Positions 8,949 through 17,390 of a DNA stretch of 64,000 bases are shown piece by piece. Position 1 is the first letter of the stretch. Each line of letters starts with the position of its first letter. A program made the translations under genes and the position numbers. Source of the DNA: Sphingomonas sp. HMP9 (GTDB taxonomy: Bacteria; Pseudomonadota; Alphaproteobacteria; Sphingomonadales; Sphingomonadaceae); NCBI RefSeq assembly GCF_013374115.1, contig NZ_AP022673.1, positions 2,628,001-2,692,000 of the forward strand, given 5' to 3'. Below the pieces are notes generated by a model, which had not been told where the DNA came from, did not search any database, and was given only the letters and a program-made list of their open reading frames with translations.

Positions 8949-9686
8949 ATGGACAATGATCTTCCCGGAACGATGCTCCTCGACCGCAGCGTGATCCGCG
9001 TCGCCGGCGAAGACGTACGCGGCTTCCTGCAGGGCTTGGTCACTGCCGACACCGCGTTGCTCACGCCCGACGCACCCGCCTGGGCGGCGCTGCTGTCGCC
9101 GCAGGGCAAGGTGCTGTTCGACTTCCTCCTGTGGGCCGACGGCACCGACGTGCTGATCGACGTCGAGGCCGCGCAAGCCGAAGCCCTGACGAAGCGCCTC
9201 GCGCTTTACCGCCTGCGCCGCGCGATCACGCTCGTGCCCGACGATCTCGCCGTCCACTGGGCGCCCGAAGGCGATCGCGGGGTCCCGGATCCTCGGCTCG
9301 CGGATCTTGGCCGCCGCTGGCTCGCCGCCCCGGCCGAGCCGGCAACCGGCTGGCTTGCGCACCGCCTGTCGCTCGGCGTGACCGAAGGCGTCGGCGAACT
9401 CGGCGCGGGCGAGACGCTCTGGCTCGAATGCAACGCGCGCGAGCTGAACGGCGTCAGCTTCACCAAGGGGTGCTATGTCGGGCAGGAGAACACCGCGCGG
9501 ATGCACCACCGGGCGAAGGTCAACCGCCGGCTGGTCGTCGCGCCGTTCACCGAACCCAGCACGCGAACCCGCGTCACCTATCCCGAACTCGGCCTGATGG
9601 TCGAACATCGCCGCATCGAGTCGCTGGGCGACGCCCTCGTTCCGCGCTGGCTCGCCACGGCGCTGGCGGACACGTCCACCGACTGA
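8949..9686 (+). CDS. ygfZ: tRNA-modifying / Fe-S repair folate-binding protein YgfZ
   Basis: The 245-aa protein shows the YgfZ signature KGCYVGQE near residue 176 and an N-terminal RVAGEDVRGFLQGLVTAD segment typical of the GcvT-like fold. YgfZ (COG0354) binds folate and supports Fe-S enzymes such as MiaB. Three extra codons precede ATG 8949; I prefer this ATG because MDNDLPGTMLLDRSVIRV fits the usual start. It converges with the downstream shikimate-dehydrogenase-like gene, only five bases apart. Confidence 0.92.
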   Translation: MDNDLPGTMLLDRSVIRVAGEDVRGFLQGLVTADTALLTPDAPAWAALLSPQGKVLFDFLLWADGTDVLIDVEAAQAEALTKRLALYRLRRAITLVPDDLAVHWAPEGDRGVPDPRLADLGRRWLAAPAEPATGWLAHRLSLGVTEGVGELGAGETLWLECNARELNGVSFTKGCYVGQENTARMHHRAKVNRRLVVAPFTEPSTRTRVTYPELGLMVEHRRIESLGDALVPRWLATALADTSTD

Positions 9687-9691
9687 CCTGT

Positions 9692-10504
9692 TCAGGGATG
9701 CGCGCGAGCCCAGTCGGCCGCGTCGGTCACCTGGGCCGGAGACGGGGTCACGCCCGTATACAGCACGAACTGCTGCGCCGCCCGGAGCGTGGCTACCTCC
9801 GCCCCGGTGATGCAGCGCTTGCCCGCATCGGCCGCGGCCCGCAGAAACGGCGTCGCCACCGGGTATTGCACCACATCGAAGGCGGTCCTGCAGCCCGCGA
9901 TCATCGCCGGCGGAAACGCCAGCAAGTCGGCATCCGCGCCGGTCATCCCCCGCGGCGTGGCGTTGACGAGCAACGCCGGCTCGGCCTCCGGTTCCGCGGC
10001 CCAGACAAAGCCGTAGCGATCCGCGATCGCGCGTCCCGCCGCTTCGTTCCGCGCGACGATGACGCCGTTGCGAAAACCGCTGTCGCCAAGCGCTGCGACG
10101 ACCGCCTTCGCCATCCCGCCGGATCCCCGCACGACGAACGGCATGGCCCGATCGAGATCCGCGACCAGATCTACGACCGCGCCGTAATCGGTGTTGTGCC
10201 CGCTCAGCACGCCGCCGTCGTTGACGATCGTGTTCACGCTGTCGATCGCACTGGCCGATAGCGCCAACCGATCGAGCAGCGGGATCACCGCTTCCTTGAA
10301 CGGCATCGAGATCGCGCACCCGCGAATGTCGAGCGCCCTGATCCCGCCGATCGCGGCATCGAGATCGGTGGTCGAGAACGACTTGTAGACGAAATCCAGC
10401 GCTGTCAGCTCATAGAGCCGGTTATGAAACCGCGACCCGAAATTCCCCGGACGCGCCGATAACGACATGCACAACCGTGTGTCCCGTCCGATCAGCGGCT
10501 TCAT
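9692..10504 (-). CDS. shikimate dehydrogenase-like protein (SdhL / HI0607 type)
   Basis: The 270-aa protein starts MKPLIGRDTRLCMSLSARP and contains CAISMPFKE, SVNTIVN and SGHNTDYGA, the substrate-binding motifs of the AroE superfamily. A Rossmann-type VRGSGGMAKAV and a C-terminal TGAEVATLRAAQQF follow. The LCMSLSxRPxNFG opening is characteristic of the SdhL branch (Haemophilus HI0607), whose in-vivo substrate is unclear. I set the start at 10504 because GAGGAG lies six bases upstream; an ATG two codons earlier would abut the ribosome binding site. It is probably not the sole AroE of the cell. Confidence 0.85.
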   Translation of the reverse strand: MKPLIGRDTRLCMSLSARPGNFGSRFHNRLYELTALDFVYKSFSTTDLDAAIGGIRALDIRGCAISMPFKEAVIPLLDRLALSASAIDSVNTIVNDGGVLSGHNTDYGAVVDLVADLDRAMPFVVRGSGGMAKAVVAALGDSGFRNGVIVARNEAAGRAIADRYGFVWAAEPEAEPALLVNATPRGMTGADADLLAFPPAMIAGCRTAFDVVQYPVATPFLRAAADAGKRCITGAEVATLRAAQQFVLYTGVTPSPAQVTDAADWARAHP

Positions 10505-10754
10505 CTGCATCTCCTCGCTCGTTCCGCCCCAGTATAGCGTGGATACGCCAGGGTGAAGGCGCGAGCGTCGCAACAACGCTCCCTCACCGTATCCAGCCAG
10601 CAAATATGGTCACGCGAAGGCGCGAAGGCGCGAAGATGTCGGACTCCGGGCGAGACGCTACGCCCTGACGGCGCAGGCGCGACAGCACGGAAAAGACTCA
10701 AGAAGGAAGGAAACCTTGCCCCACGCAAAACCCTCTTCGCGCCTTTGCGCCTTC

Positions 10755-11150
10755 GCGTGACCATATCGCCGTTCCGCTCTGGCGCTGCCGTGTCGAACAG
10801 AAGGTTTGTTCGCGCGGAGACGCGGAGGCGCGGAGATGGTTCGCAACGGGAAAGCGCACCCGCACATGCAGCCTCAGATGATCGGCTTCGCCAAGCGTGA
10901 AATTGGCTCAAGCCGCAACCGAATGTCCGGACGCCACTCTCCGCGTCTCCGCGTCTCCGCGTGACCATATCGCCGCTCCGCTCTGGCACTGCCGTGTTGA
11001 AAAGAAGGTTTGTTCGCGCGGAGACGCGGAGGCGCGGAGATGGTTCGCAACGGGAAAGCGTACCCCAGCAAGCGGCCTAGGATCACCGGCTTCGCCAACA
11101 GCAGGATGCGTTGGAGGCTCAAGCACTTACTCTCCGCGCCTCCGCGCGAA
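10755..11150. repeat. two imperfect ~204-bp tandem repeat units
   Basis: The stretch starting GCGTGACCATATCGCCG at 10755 recurs at 10959, an offset of 204 bases, with only scattered substitutions over about 105 bases. The remainder of each unit is also recognisably related (CGGCTTCGCCAA, then ACTCTCCGCG). Inside are G-rich runs of the type GGAGACGCGGAGGCGCGGAG and, upstream at 10604-10636, a related GCGAAGGCGCGAAGG tract in inverse orientation to 10736-10757. The 10511-11210 interval has no supportable gene. This is an intergenic repeat array of unknown function. Confidence 0.75.
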
Positions 11151-11210
11151 CAAAATCAACGATAGCCTAATCCACAAATCCTCGCGAACGGCCCCCTGCG
11201 TGCAAAGCAC

Positions 11211-11245
11211 AAAAGAAAAGGGAGGCCGGCTTGCGCCGACCTCCC
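11211..11245 (-). terminator. intrinsic terminator of the OmpA-family gene
   Basis: The arms GGGAGGCCGGC (11220-11230) and GCCGACCTCCC (11235-11245) form an 11-bp stem with one mismatch around a 4-nt loop. On the minus strand a T-rich tail (TTTTCTTTT) follows. It sits 45 bases past the stop of the porin gene. Confidence 0.88.
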
Positions 11246-11290
11246 CGATCTTCATTCCGTAACCGACCCGAGAGCCGGTTGGCGAAAGTC

Positions 11291-12412
11291 TTACTGGCCC
11301 GAACCCGGCCCGTAGGTGACTTCCACGCGACGGTTTTGCACTTCGCGAACGCCATCGGCGGTCTCGACGCGCGGACGGCTCTCGCCGAATGCTTCCGTCG
11401 AGATGACGCTGTCCGGGATGGCATGCGAAGACAGATATGCCTTCACGCCATCTGCGCGGCGCTGCGACAGACCGACGTTGTACGATGCCGAACCCGACTT
11501 ATCGGCGTGACCTGCCAGCATGACCTGTGCGTTGCCGCACGACTGGTACTGCGTGACGGCGTTGTCGAGGATCGACGCTGCCTCAGGCGTGATGTCCGAC
11601 TTATCCCATTCGAAGAACACGATGAACGGACCAGGCGAGCAGACGACTTCAACCGGAGCTGGCGGCGGCGGCGGAGCCATCGGCTCAGGTGCCGGAGCTG
11701 GCGGCGGCGGCGGCGGAGCAGCAGGCTCGCCGAAGTTGTACGTCACACCACCAAGGATGCTGTGCGAACGATAGCGACCGTCGAACACGCGGTTCGAACC
11801 GTCGACCAGCTTGACGTTCTCGGCGTTGAAGAAACGATACTTCAGCGTCGCGTCGATGTGGTCGGTCAGCGGTGCACGGATACCGGCCAGGCCCTGATAC
11901 GCGAACACGGTGTCCGAGTCGTTCAGGAAGTCGCCGTTGTTGTTGAGTGCATACTGCGCCTTGACGCGAGCAACACCAACACCACCGCCGACAAAGCCCT
12001 GGATGCCATCGTCCGGACCGAAGTCCAGAAGGCCGTTCAGCATGAAGCTGAGAGCCGACGACGAACCACCAGCGTAGTCGTAGCTGCCAGCAGCCGCATT
12101 GCCGCGGACGCCGGTGGCACCGAACACAGGCGTGGTCGTCGACGACGTGTAGCCGTCAACGGTTGCCTTGCGGTAGCCGACTTCGGTTTCGAGGCGGAAA
12201 CCGCCAAAGTCGTAGCCCATCACGGCATCGACATCGTAACCATAGTCATGATCGACAGAACCGGCCTTGTTCAACGAGCCGATATCATAGTCGATGTCTT
12301 CAACGATCATCGCACCGCCTTCGACGCCAACGTACCACGACTTGTCGCGGGCGAGGGCGGGAGTGGCAAGTGCGGTGGAGGCGAGTGCCAGAACGACGGC
12401 AAGCTTCCGCAT
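11291..12412 (-). CDS. OmpA-family outer membrane protein
   Basis: The 373-aa protein has a signal peptide (MRKLAVVLALASTALATPALA) and an N-terminal eight-strand barrel domain (about residues 22-230), with VGVEGGAM, GYDFGGFRLETEVGYR and GGVTYNFG. A proline-rich hinge (about 231-262) and a C-terminal OmpA peptidoglycan-binding domain (about 265-370) follow, with FFEWDKSDIT, GHADKSGSASYN and QNRRVEV. It is expected to anchor the outer membrane to peptidoglycan and may act as a slow porin. A strong AAAGGGGA ribosome binding site precedes the ATG. It is monocistronic with its own terminator. Confidence 0.95.
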   Translation of the reverse strand: MRKLAVVLALASTALATPALARDKSWYVGVEGGAMIVEDIDYDIGSLNKAGSVDHDYGYDVDAVMGYDFGGFRLETEVGYRKATVDGYTSSTTTPVFGATGVRGNAAAGSYDYAGGSSSALSFMLNGLLDFGPDDGIQGFVGGGVGVARVKAQYALNNNGDFLNDSDTVFAYQGLAGIRAPLTDHIDATLKYRFFNAENVKLVDGSNRVFDGRYRSHSILGGVTYNFGEPAAPPPPPPAPAPEPMAPPPPPAPVEVVCSPGPFIVFFEWDKSDITPEAASILDNAVTQYQSCGNAQVMLAGHADKSGSASYNVGLSQRRADGVKAYLSSHAIPDSVISTEAFGESRPRVETADGVREVQNRRVEVTYGPGSGQ

Positions 12413-12531
12413 ATAAATCCCCTTTCATGAGTGTCACACGGACATCGCAAACTCCCTATCCTCGGGCTTGTTTCCACGCAAGCTAACAAAAGTTGGATGT
12501 GTTGCTGGAACGACACAGTTTTCAGGGTGTT

Positions 12532-13035
12532 TTACGCGGAAATCAATCCGTGCCCCCGCAATGCTGCCAATATGGCACCAATCGCCGCTCTCGCCTGCAC
12601 GTCGGCGACCGTGCCGCCAGCCGGGTCGGGCACCGCCGAACGACGCGGACCGACCACGTCGACTCCGCCGATCGAGACCTTGGTTCCCGCCAGCACGCCC
12701 AGCGTCCACGCGCCCGCACCGAACCGCGCCGCCTGTCCATCGGCAACGCTCCACACGGTCATGCCCTCGCGCGGCGCAAGGAACCGCCACCCGCTTGCGG
12801 TCCACCCGGCGATCGCCCGCGCCTGCCCGGCCCAGCCACCGGTCGGCGCAGTCCCGACGATCCACGCGCTGCCCGCGCTCGGCGCGACCGGCGGCACGTT
12901 GGTTCCCACCGCCGTCACGCTCGCCTGCACCGCGAGATCGAGCAGCGTCAGCGCCTCGTTGTGCGTCGCTTCCTTTTGCGCCTGGCCAGGCTGCAGCAAC
13001 GGCAATGCCAGACGTGCTGTGCGGTCGTCGCTCAT
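12532..13035 (-). CDS. DUF2793-domain protein (GTA/phage-tail associated)
   Basis: The 167-aa protein contains RLALPLLQPGQAQKEATHNEAL near the N-terminus, then PPVAPSAGSAWIVG, GWAGQARAIAGWT and GWRFLAPREGM, the DUF2793 signature. It is found at the end of alphaproteobacterial GTA-like tail clusters and is probably a tail-tip or fibre component. It directly follows the g15-like tail gene on the same strand, so it is the last surviving gene of that cluster. Confidence 0.88.
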   Translation of the reverse strand: MSDDRTARLALPLLQPGQAQKEATHNEALTLLDLAVQASVTAVGTNVPPVAPSAGSAWIVGTAPTGGWAGQARAIAGWTASGWRFLAPREGMTVWSVADGQAARFGAGAWTLGVLAGTKVSIGGVDVVGPRRSAVPDPAGGTVADVQARAAIGAILAALRGHGLISA

Positions 13036-13057
13036 AATTCGTTCCCCCGTTGGTGAA

Positions 13058-15220
13058 TCACGCCGGTTCGATACCGGCCGGTACGATCAGGTGCGCCGTG
13101 AGCGACTCGCCGAACACGCCGCGCTGCCGCACTGCGATGCTCACCGCACCGACGCGGTCCGCCGCCGTGACCGAAACAGCCGGGTCCGCGACATCGACAT
13201 CGCGCGAGGTTCCACCAGCCGTCACGGTCACCCGATACGCCTCGATCTCCTCGGCCAGCGGCGCGTCGACCCCGTCGATCCAGCCCCACCCCGCCCGGCT
13301 GCGCCGTGTCCACCGCACCGTCGCGCTCCCATCGGCTTCACTGGAGAACCGCAACTGCACCAGCGATGGCGGCACCACTGAAGCGCCGCGCATCACGCAC
13401 CGCGTCTCGACCGGCGTCCCGTCGCCGACGCCCGATGCGATCACGCGCACCTCACGCCCCAGCACCGACACCGGCAGATCGAACGCCCGCGCGGCCTCCG
13501 CCTCGATCAGCACGAACCGATCCCCGACCCTCTGCGCGCCTGCCGCCGCCTCCGTCCCGCGTCGTCCACGCAGCAACCGGCTCAACCGCCACCGCGCGCC
13601 GCCCAGCGGTTCCGCCCGCCCGAACTGCACCAGTTCGTCGCCCAGCAACGCCAGGTTCACGCCTCGGTCGAGCGCCGCCGCATCCGCATCGCCCAGTTCC
13701 ATGTCCGCATGCGCAAGGATCACCTCGAACGCCCCGCGCAGATCGATGATCGTCGCCGGCGCGTCCTCTGCCACCACCGCGACCGTCCCGAGCACGCCGG
13801 GTGCAGCCGTCGCCCCGGCCGCCACCCAGCTCACGCCATCGTCGACGCTGTAGAGCAACGCCGCCTGCCGCCACGCCGCGCCCGTACCGGCCGCAACGAC
13901 GGTCATCCGCGGCGCACGCAGTGGTGTGTCCTCGAGCCCGGGAACCTCGAACGCGCGCAGGATCGTCGCGCCGACGACCGCATCCACCGCCCCCGAAACC
14001 CGACCACTGGTCGCCGTCGCCGACACCGAAGCCGCCACCAGCGGCACCAGCCCCAGCGTCGTCACCATCCCCTCGATACTGACGTCGGCCACCCGCCAGA
14101 GACCGGCCTCGCCCGAGATCGTCACGCAGGCCCCCGGCGCGATCGCCATCGCTGCGAACCCGGCCGCGACCGTCCGCCGTACGCGCCCAGCCTCGGCCCG
14201 CGCGAGCATCGCCTCCGCCACGGTCTTCGCCGCCCCCGCGTCGAGCACCGCCGGCACCTCGATCCGGTCGTCGCGCATCCCCGCCCCCGGCCGCCGCGCC
14301 CGTTGCACGCCCGCCTGGTAATCCCGCGCCGCATCATAATAGCCGATGGTCACCGTCCGCGGCACCGTCTCGATTGCGGCGACGGCGCGCGCCCGCCGCA
14401 CGCCTTTGCCCTCGACCGCGACCCCCGCGTCCGCCACGACGACCGCCGCCCCTGCGGCATCGCGCATCACCACCCCCGCGCCCGACGGCGCGAACCAGGC
14501 CCCGCCGGCCTGCCCCAGCATCTCCAGCACCGCCCGCACGCTCCCGCCCGACGCCGCAAACCCGCCCACCGCCAGCGCCGCCGTCCCCGAAACCTCCCCC
14601 GCCAGCGCCGTCGCGATCGTCGACACCAGCACCGCGCCCTCGTCCGCAATCACCTCGAACGTCAGCGAGGGGATCCGATTCCCGAAATCCGCCAGCTGCA
14701 ACATCTCGAACACGGCATAGGCCGCCCCCCGATACGCCGGTGTCGCCGCCCCCTCGGCGGACGCGATCAACGGATCCACCGCCTGGTCCTCCCCCCCCAG
14801 ATGCAACCGGAACCCGGTCGCCGTCTTGAAGTCCCCCGCCGCCCCCCGCAGCAGCTTGCCCTCAGCCCAGATCCGCCCGACACCGCGAATGGCGCGCGCG
14901 GACAACAGCACCGCGAACGACGCCGCATAGGAATAGGTCGAGACGCCGGGCTGCCCCTTGCCGCTGCCGGACGCGGCACGGCTCTCGATCAGATCGGTCG
15001 CCCAGATCACCGTCCCCGCCACCCGCATCGTCCCGAACAGCTTCGGGATCTGGCTCCCGTAAGAGGACGTCTGCACCGCCAGCTCGACCAGCCGCGGCCC
15101 GTCCCGCCGCTTCGGCCCGAACACGGCCGCATCCACGGACCGCCCGATCAAGGCGCCGATCGCGCCCCCGATCGGCCCGCCCACCGCGCTCCCCACGGCC
15201 GTCAATACCAAGGTCGCCAT
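13058..15220 (-). CDS. GTA-type tail protein (RcGTA g15-like)
   Basis: From ATG 15220 the 720-aa protein starts MATLVLTAVGSAVGGPIGGA, a glycine-rich hydrophobic opening usual for this family. It continues with LVELAVQTSSYGSQIPKLFG, GTVIWATDLIE and STYSYAASFAVLL. A long beta-rich body follows and a C-terminal region contains RLLRGRRGTE and a fibronectin-like stretch. RcGTA g15 homologues are the baseplate or tail-tip protein that contacts the host. The gene starts one base after the stop of the peptidase gene, indicating translational coupling. It is intact although upstream structural genes are lost. Confidence 0.85.
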   Translation of the reverse strand: MATLVLTAVGSAVGGPIGGAIGALIGRSVDAAVFGPKRRDGPRLVELAVQTSSYGSQIPKLFGTMRVAGTVIWATDLIESRAASGSGKGQPGVSTYSYAASFAVLLSARAIRGVGRIWAEGKLLRGAAGDFKTATGFRLHLGGEDQAVDPLIASAEGAATPAYRGAAYAVFEMLQLADFGNRIPSLTFEVIADEGAVLVSTIATALAGEVSGTAALAVGGFAASGGSVRAVLEMLGQAGGAWFAPSGAGVVMRDAAGAAVVVADAGVAVEGKGVRRARAVAAIETVPRTVTIGYYDAARDYQAGVQRARRPGAGMRDDRIEVPAVLDAGAAKTVAEAMLARAEAGRVRRTVAAGFAAMAIAPGACVTISGEAGLWRVADVSIEGMVTTLGLVPLVAASVSATATSGRVSGAVDAVVGATILRAFEVPGLEDTPLRAPRMTVVAAGTGAAWRQAALLYSVDDGVSWVAAGATAAPGVLGTVAVVAEDAPATIIDLRGAFEVILAHADMELGDADAAALDRGVNLALLGDELVQFGRAEPLGGARWRLSRLLRGRRGTEAAAGAQRVGDRFVLIEAEAARAFDLPVSVLGREVRVIASGVGDGTPVETRCVMRGASVVPPSLVQLRFSSEADGSATVRWTRRSRAGWGWIDGVDAPLAEEIEAYRVTVTAGGTSRDVDVADPAVSVTAADRVGAVSIAVRQRGVFGESLTAHLIVPAGIEPA

Positions 15221-15221
15221 G

Positions 15222-15640
15222 TCACCCCTCCATCCGCCACACACCGATCAGCGGCCAGGGCGGTATCCCCGGCCGCTCCACCACGCGCCGCAACCCCGCG
15301 TCCGCATGCACGAACCCGCGCGCCGTCCTGATCCCCAGATGAACCTGCCCCGGCCCCACCGCCATCAGCAGCACGTCGCCAACCCCGACCTCGGCCTCAT
15401 CCTCGGCCCCGGCAACCCGCACCAGCACCCGGTCGAGCACACCCCAATCGCCACCCCTGAGCGCATACCCCGTCGGCACCGCGCCCTCATATCCACCGGC
15501 GCGCAAGGCCAGCGCCACCAGCCCTACGCAATCGAGCCCGTCCGCCCCCCGCCCGTGCAACCGAAACCGCGTCCCCACCGCCGCAACGGCGGCCGCCGCG
15601 ATCCGGCTCCCCCCCGAACCGCATTCGCCAGATCCGTCAT
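15222..15640 (-). pseudogene. GTA g14-like NlpC/P60 peptidase, frameshifted near its start
   Basis: The natural start is ATG 15640 (MTDLANAVRGG). After 11 codons the frame is broken at a run of seven G on the minus strand (plus-strand C run at 15609-15615). One extra G would join it to the main frame SRIAAAAVAAVGTRFRLHG. The rest is intact, with catalytic Cys in GLDCVGLVALAL and His in GQVHLGIRT, giving an NlpC/P60-type cell-wall hydrolase that helps tail penetration. An alternative uninterrupted frame from 15770 begins inside a repeat and is unlikely. This is either a real one-base deletion or a homopolymer sequencing error. Confidence 0.75.
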
Positions 15641-15657
15641 GAAATGTCCTTCCAAAT

Positions 15658-15812
15658 TCCCTCGCCCCTCCGGGGAGAGGGAGGGGCCCGCGCGCCCTTG
15701 CGCGTGGGAGGGAGAGGGGCGTGAGGCTAGGAACACCCGCCCCAACCGCCCCTCTCCCTCCCGTCGCCAAGCGGCTCCTCCTTCCCTCTCCCCGAAAGGG
15801 AGAGGGAAAAAT
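15658..15812. repeat. GC-rich palindromic repeats between GTA genes
   Basis: This non-coding stretch contains several imperfect palindromes built on CCCTCTCCC and GGGAGAGGG. One is CCCTCTCCCCGAAAGGGAGAGGG near 15785, and one is around CTCCGGGGAGAGGG near 15670. Such repeats are common between sphingomonad genes. Here they sit where GTA genes g10-g13 would be expected, and may mark a deletion scar or terminate the tail-protein remnant. Confidence 0.55.
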
Positions 15813-16058
15813 CTACCCCACCACCACCGCCCCGGAACTCTCCAGGCTCAGCGTGTAGGACCGCTCCCCATTGAAATCCCCGGCGTAATCCAGCCGCGAC
15901 ACCAGGAACTTCCCCGTCATCGTGTCGCCGCCCTCGAACGCCAGCCGATAATCGTCGAGCACCCCGGTCAGCGCGCTGGCCTTCACCCGCAGCTCGGCCG
16001 CCGACCCGGTGAACACCCCCGCCCCCGACACCGACACGCTGCGAACCCCGGCCCCCGA
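15813..16058 (-). pseudogene. C-terminal fragment of GTA major tail protein (g9, TP901-1 family)
   Basis: The minus-strand frame encodes GVRSVSVSGAGVFTGSAAE through LDDYRLAFEGGD, LVSRLDYAGDFNGERSY and LSLESSGAV, the C-terminal half of the TP901-1-type major tail protein of alphaproteobacterial GTAs. The N-terminal half is missing: similarity stops at about 16058, where plus-strand sequence of an unrelated exonuclease begins. An internal ATG at 16037 could start a 74-aa product, but it would lack most of the fold. Genes g10-g13, normally located between this gene and g14, are absent. Confidence 0.75.
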
Positions 16059-16061
16059 GGC

Positions 16062-16684
16062 GGACGTGGCTCGAGGAGGCGCGGACGCCGATCTCGGCCG
16101 TCTCGGGCCGAGACGTCGACCTCGTCGACAGAGACCTGATCGGCCGGGCCATCTCGGATGGGGAGGCGACCGCCATTCTCCTCGACGTCGACTTCGTGGT
16201 TGCCCACGACGCCGCGGCCAGCCGGCCGTTCGTCGAGAGGCGACTTCCGCTGGCGGCCGGCAAGCCCTGGGCGTGCTCGCTCGATGACATGGACTGGCGC
16301 GCCAAGGGATTCCTGGGTCGCAGCCTCCTGGAGCTGATGGCGCCGATGGGCTGGTTCCACGAGGAGCGAAGGGCGGAAGCCGACGTGACGGCTATGCTCC
16401 ATCTGCTGGACCATCGGCTGAGCGACGGGACCACCGTCGCGGGCCTCATGGTGGATCGAGCCGGACGAGACAGCTGGATCGTGGATGTCGCCGACGCTCC
16501 CGACTCTTCGGAGGACGTACTGCGCTCGCGCGGCTACGTCCGGGACATTCTTCGCGGGATCTGGTCCGCCTCCGTCTGCGACGAGGACGTCGCGGACGAG
16601 ATGCGGTGGGCATCGATCATGCTCTACGGCGGCCGACGCGAACCTGACGTCCGCAGGATCACCTGGCACGAGAGATATGCCTGA
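16062..16684 (+). pseudogene. C-terminal fragment of 3'-5' exonuclease (DnaQ-like)
   Basis: A plus-strand frame running from the junction encodes WLEEARTPISAVSG, then FVVAHDAAASRPFVERRLP, KPWACSLDDMDWRA and a C-terminal EERRAEADVTAMLHLLDH. This is the pattern of the epsilon-like 3'-5' exonuclease family, with Exo II (VVAHDAAASRPF) and Exo III (HRAxAD-like RRAEADV) motifs. The N-terminal Exo I motif (DxE) is missing because the sequence upstream of about 16062 belongs to the GTA tail gene. A GTG at 16196 could start a shorter product, but no complete active site remains. Confidence 0.65.
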
Positions 16685-17390
16685 CGCTTGGCGCGCGCCC
16701 ACAGCGAACGTTCAGCCGGTCCCCTTCGTGAGGGTCCCCCGGTTTCTCATCCAACCTGAGGGTGAGTTTTCGCCGGAAGCGGAATGGCCGGATATTTTAG
16801 TCACGGCATCTGGTGGATCGGATCGACGATGAACTTGTCGGGCTCTGCTCGGCAAACTGGATGCCCCATTCGACTTTGCTCAGGAGAGGATTGCCGGTTA
16901 GGATCGTATGGATCCGGTACGGCACCGCTTTCAGCAGGTGTTCGAGGAACTTCTATGCCGTTCGCCTGAACGAGAAGGACCTGCCCGCAGGAACGCGGTG
17001 CCGCGTCTTCGCGGACGCCGCCGTAGCTCGTCCTTCCGATCCGCCGGGTCCTAGGCTATCCCGGATGGATGTTTCTTGCCAGCTATCCAGGCGTTCAACT
17101 GTCCTTGAGATCCGCGACGATGAAGGGAGGCGCTCTGGCCGCCGAGGTCAGGGTGTCCCGTGACGACTCCTCGCAGGAGGATCCGATCGGCTCCTACAGT
17201 CTCATCGTCGAGCCGAAAGCCGTCCATGTGACGGGCATCGCGCTGCCGGGTGCCTCGTGACCGACCGGCGAGATCGGACCACCTTGCACGCGCTGGCGGC
17301 GACCGCGGCCACCGGTGGAGTCGCTCCGAATTCGCTCGGCTTGGCCGACGTGCCGATGATCCCACTCGCCGGCGTCAGGACGACGACCCG
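16685..17390 (+). other. gene-poor interval with decayed coding fragments
   Basis: No intact gene is convincing here. The plus frame ending at 17260 (LASYPGVQLSLRSATMKGG through SYSLIVEPKAVHVTGIALP) looks like the C-terminus of a lost protein. Another frame at about 16940-17080 contains FYAVRLNEKDLPAGTRCRVFAD. The two are in different frames and may be pieces of one frameshifted gene of unknown function. The rest shows no RNA gene or repeat that I can identify. Confidence 0.35.

Noticed and set aside
10604..11150. Possible CRISPR-like array
   Set aside because: Only two long units with similar, not unique, intervening sequence; there are no 25-40-bp repeats with distinct spacers and no cas genes.
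11231..12430. Plus-strand frame of 399 codons across the OmpA gene
   Set aside because: It mirrors the OmpA-family gene, which has signal peptide, barrel and OmpA domain on the minus strand. The antisense product is arginine-rich without recognisable features.
16813..17163. 116-codon plus-strand frame
   Set aside because: Only its middle looks protein-like, and a neighbouring frame carries the continuation, so it is treated as decayed sequence rather than a gene.
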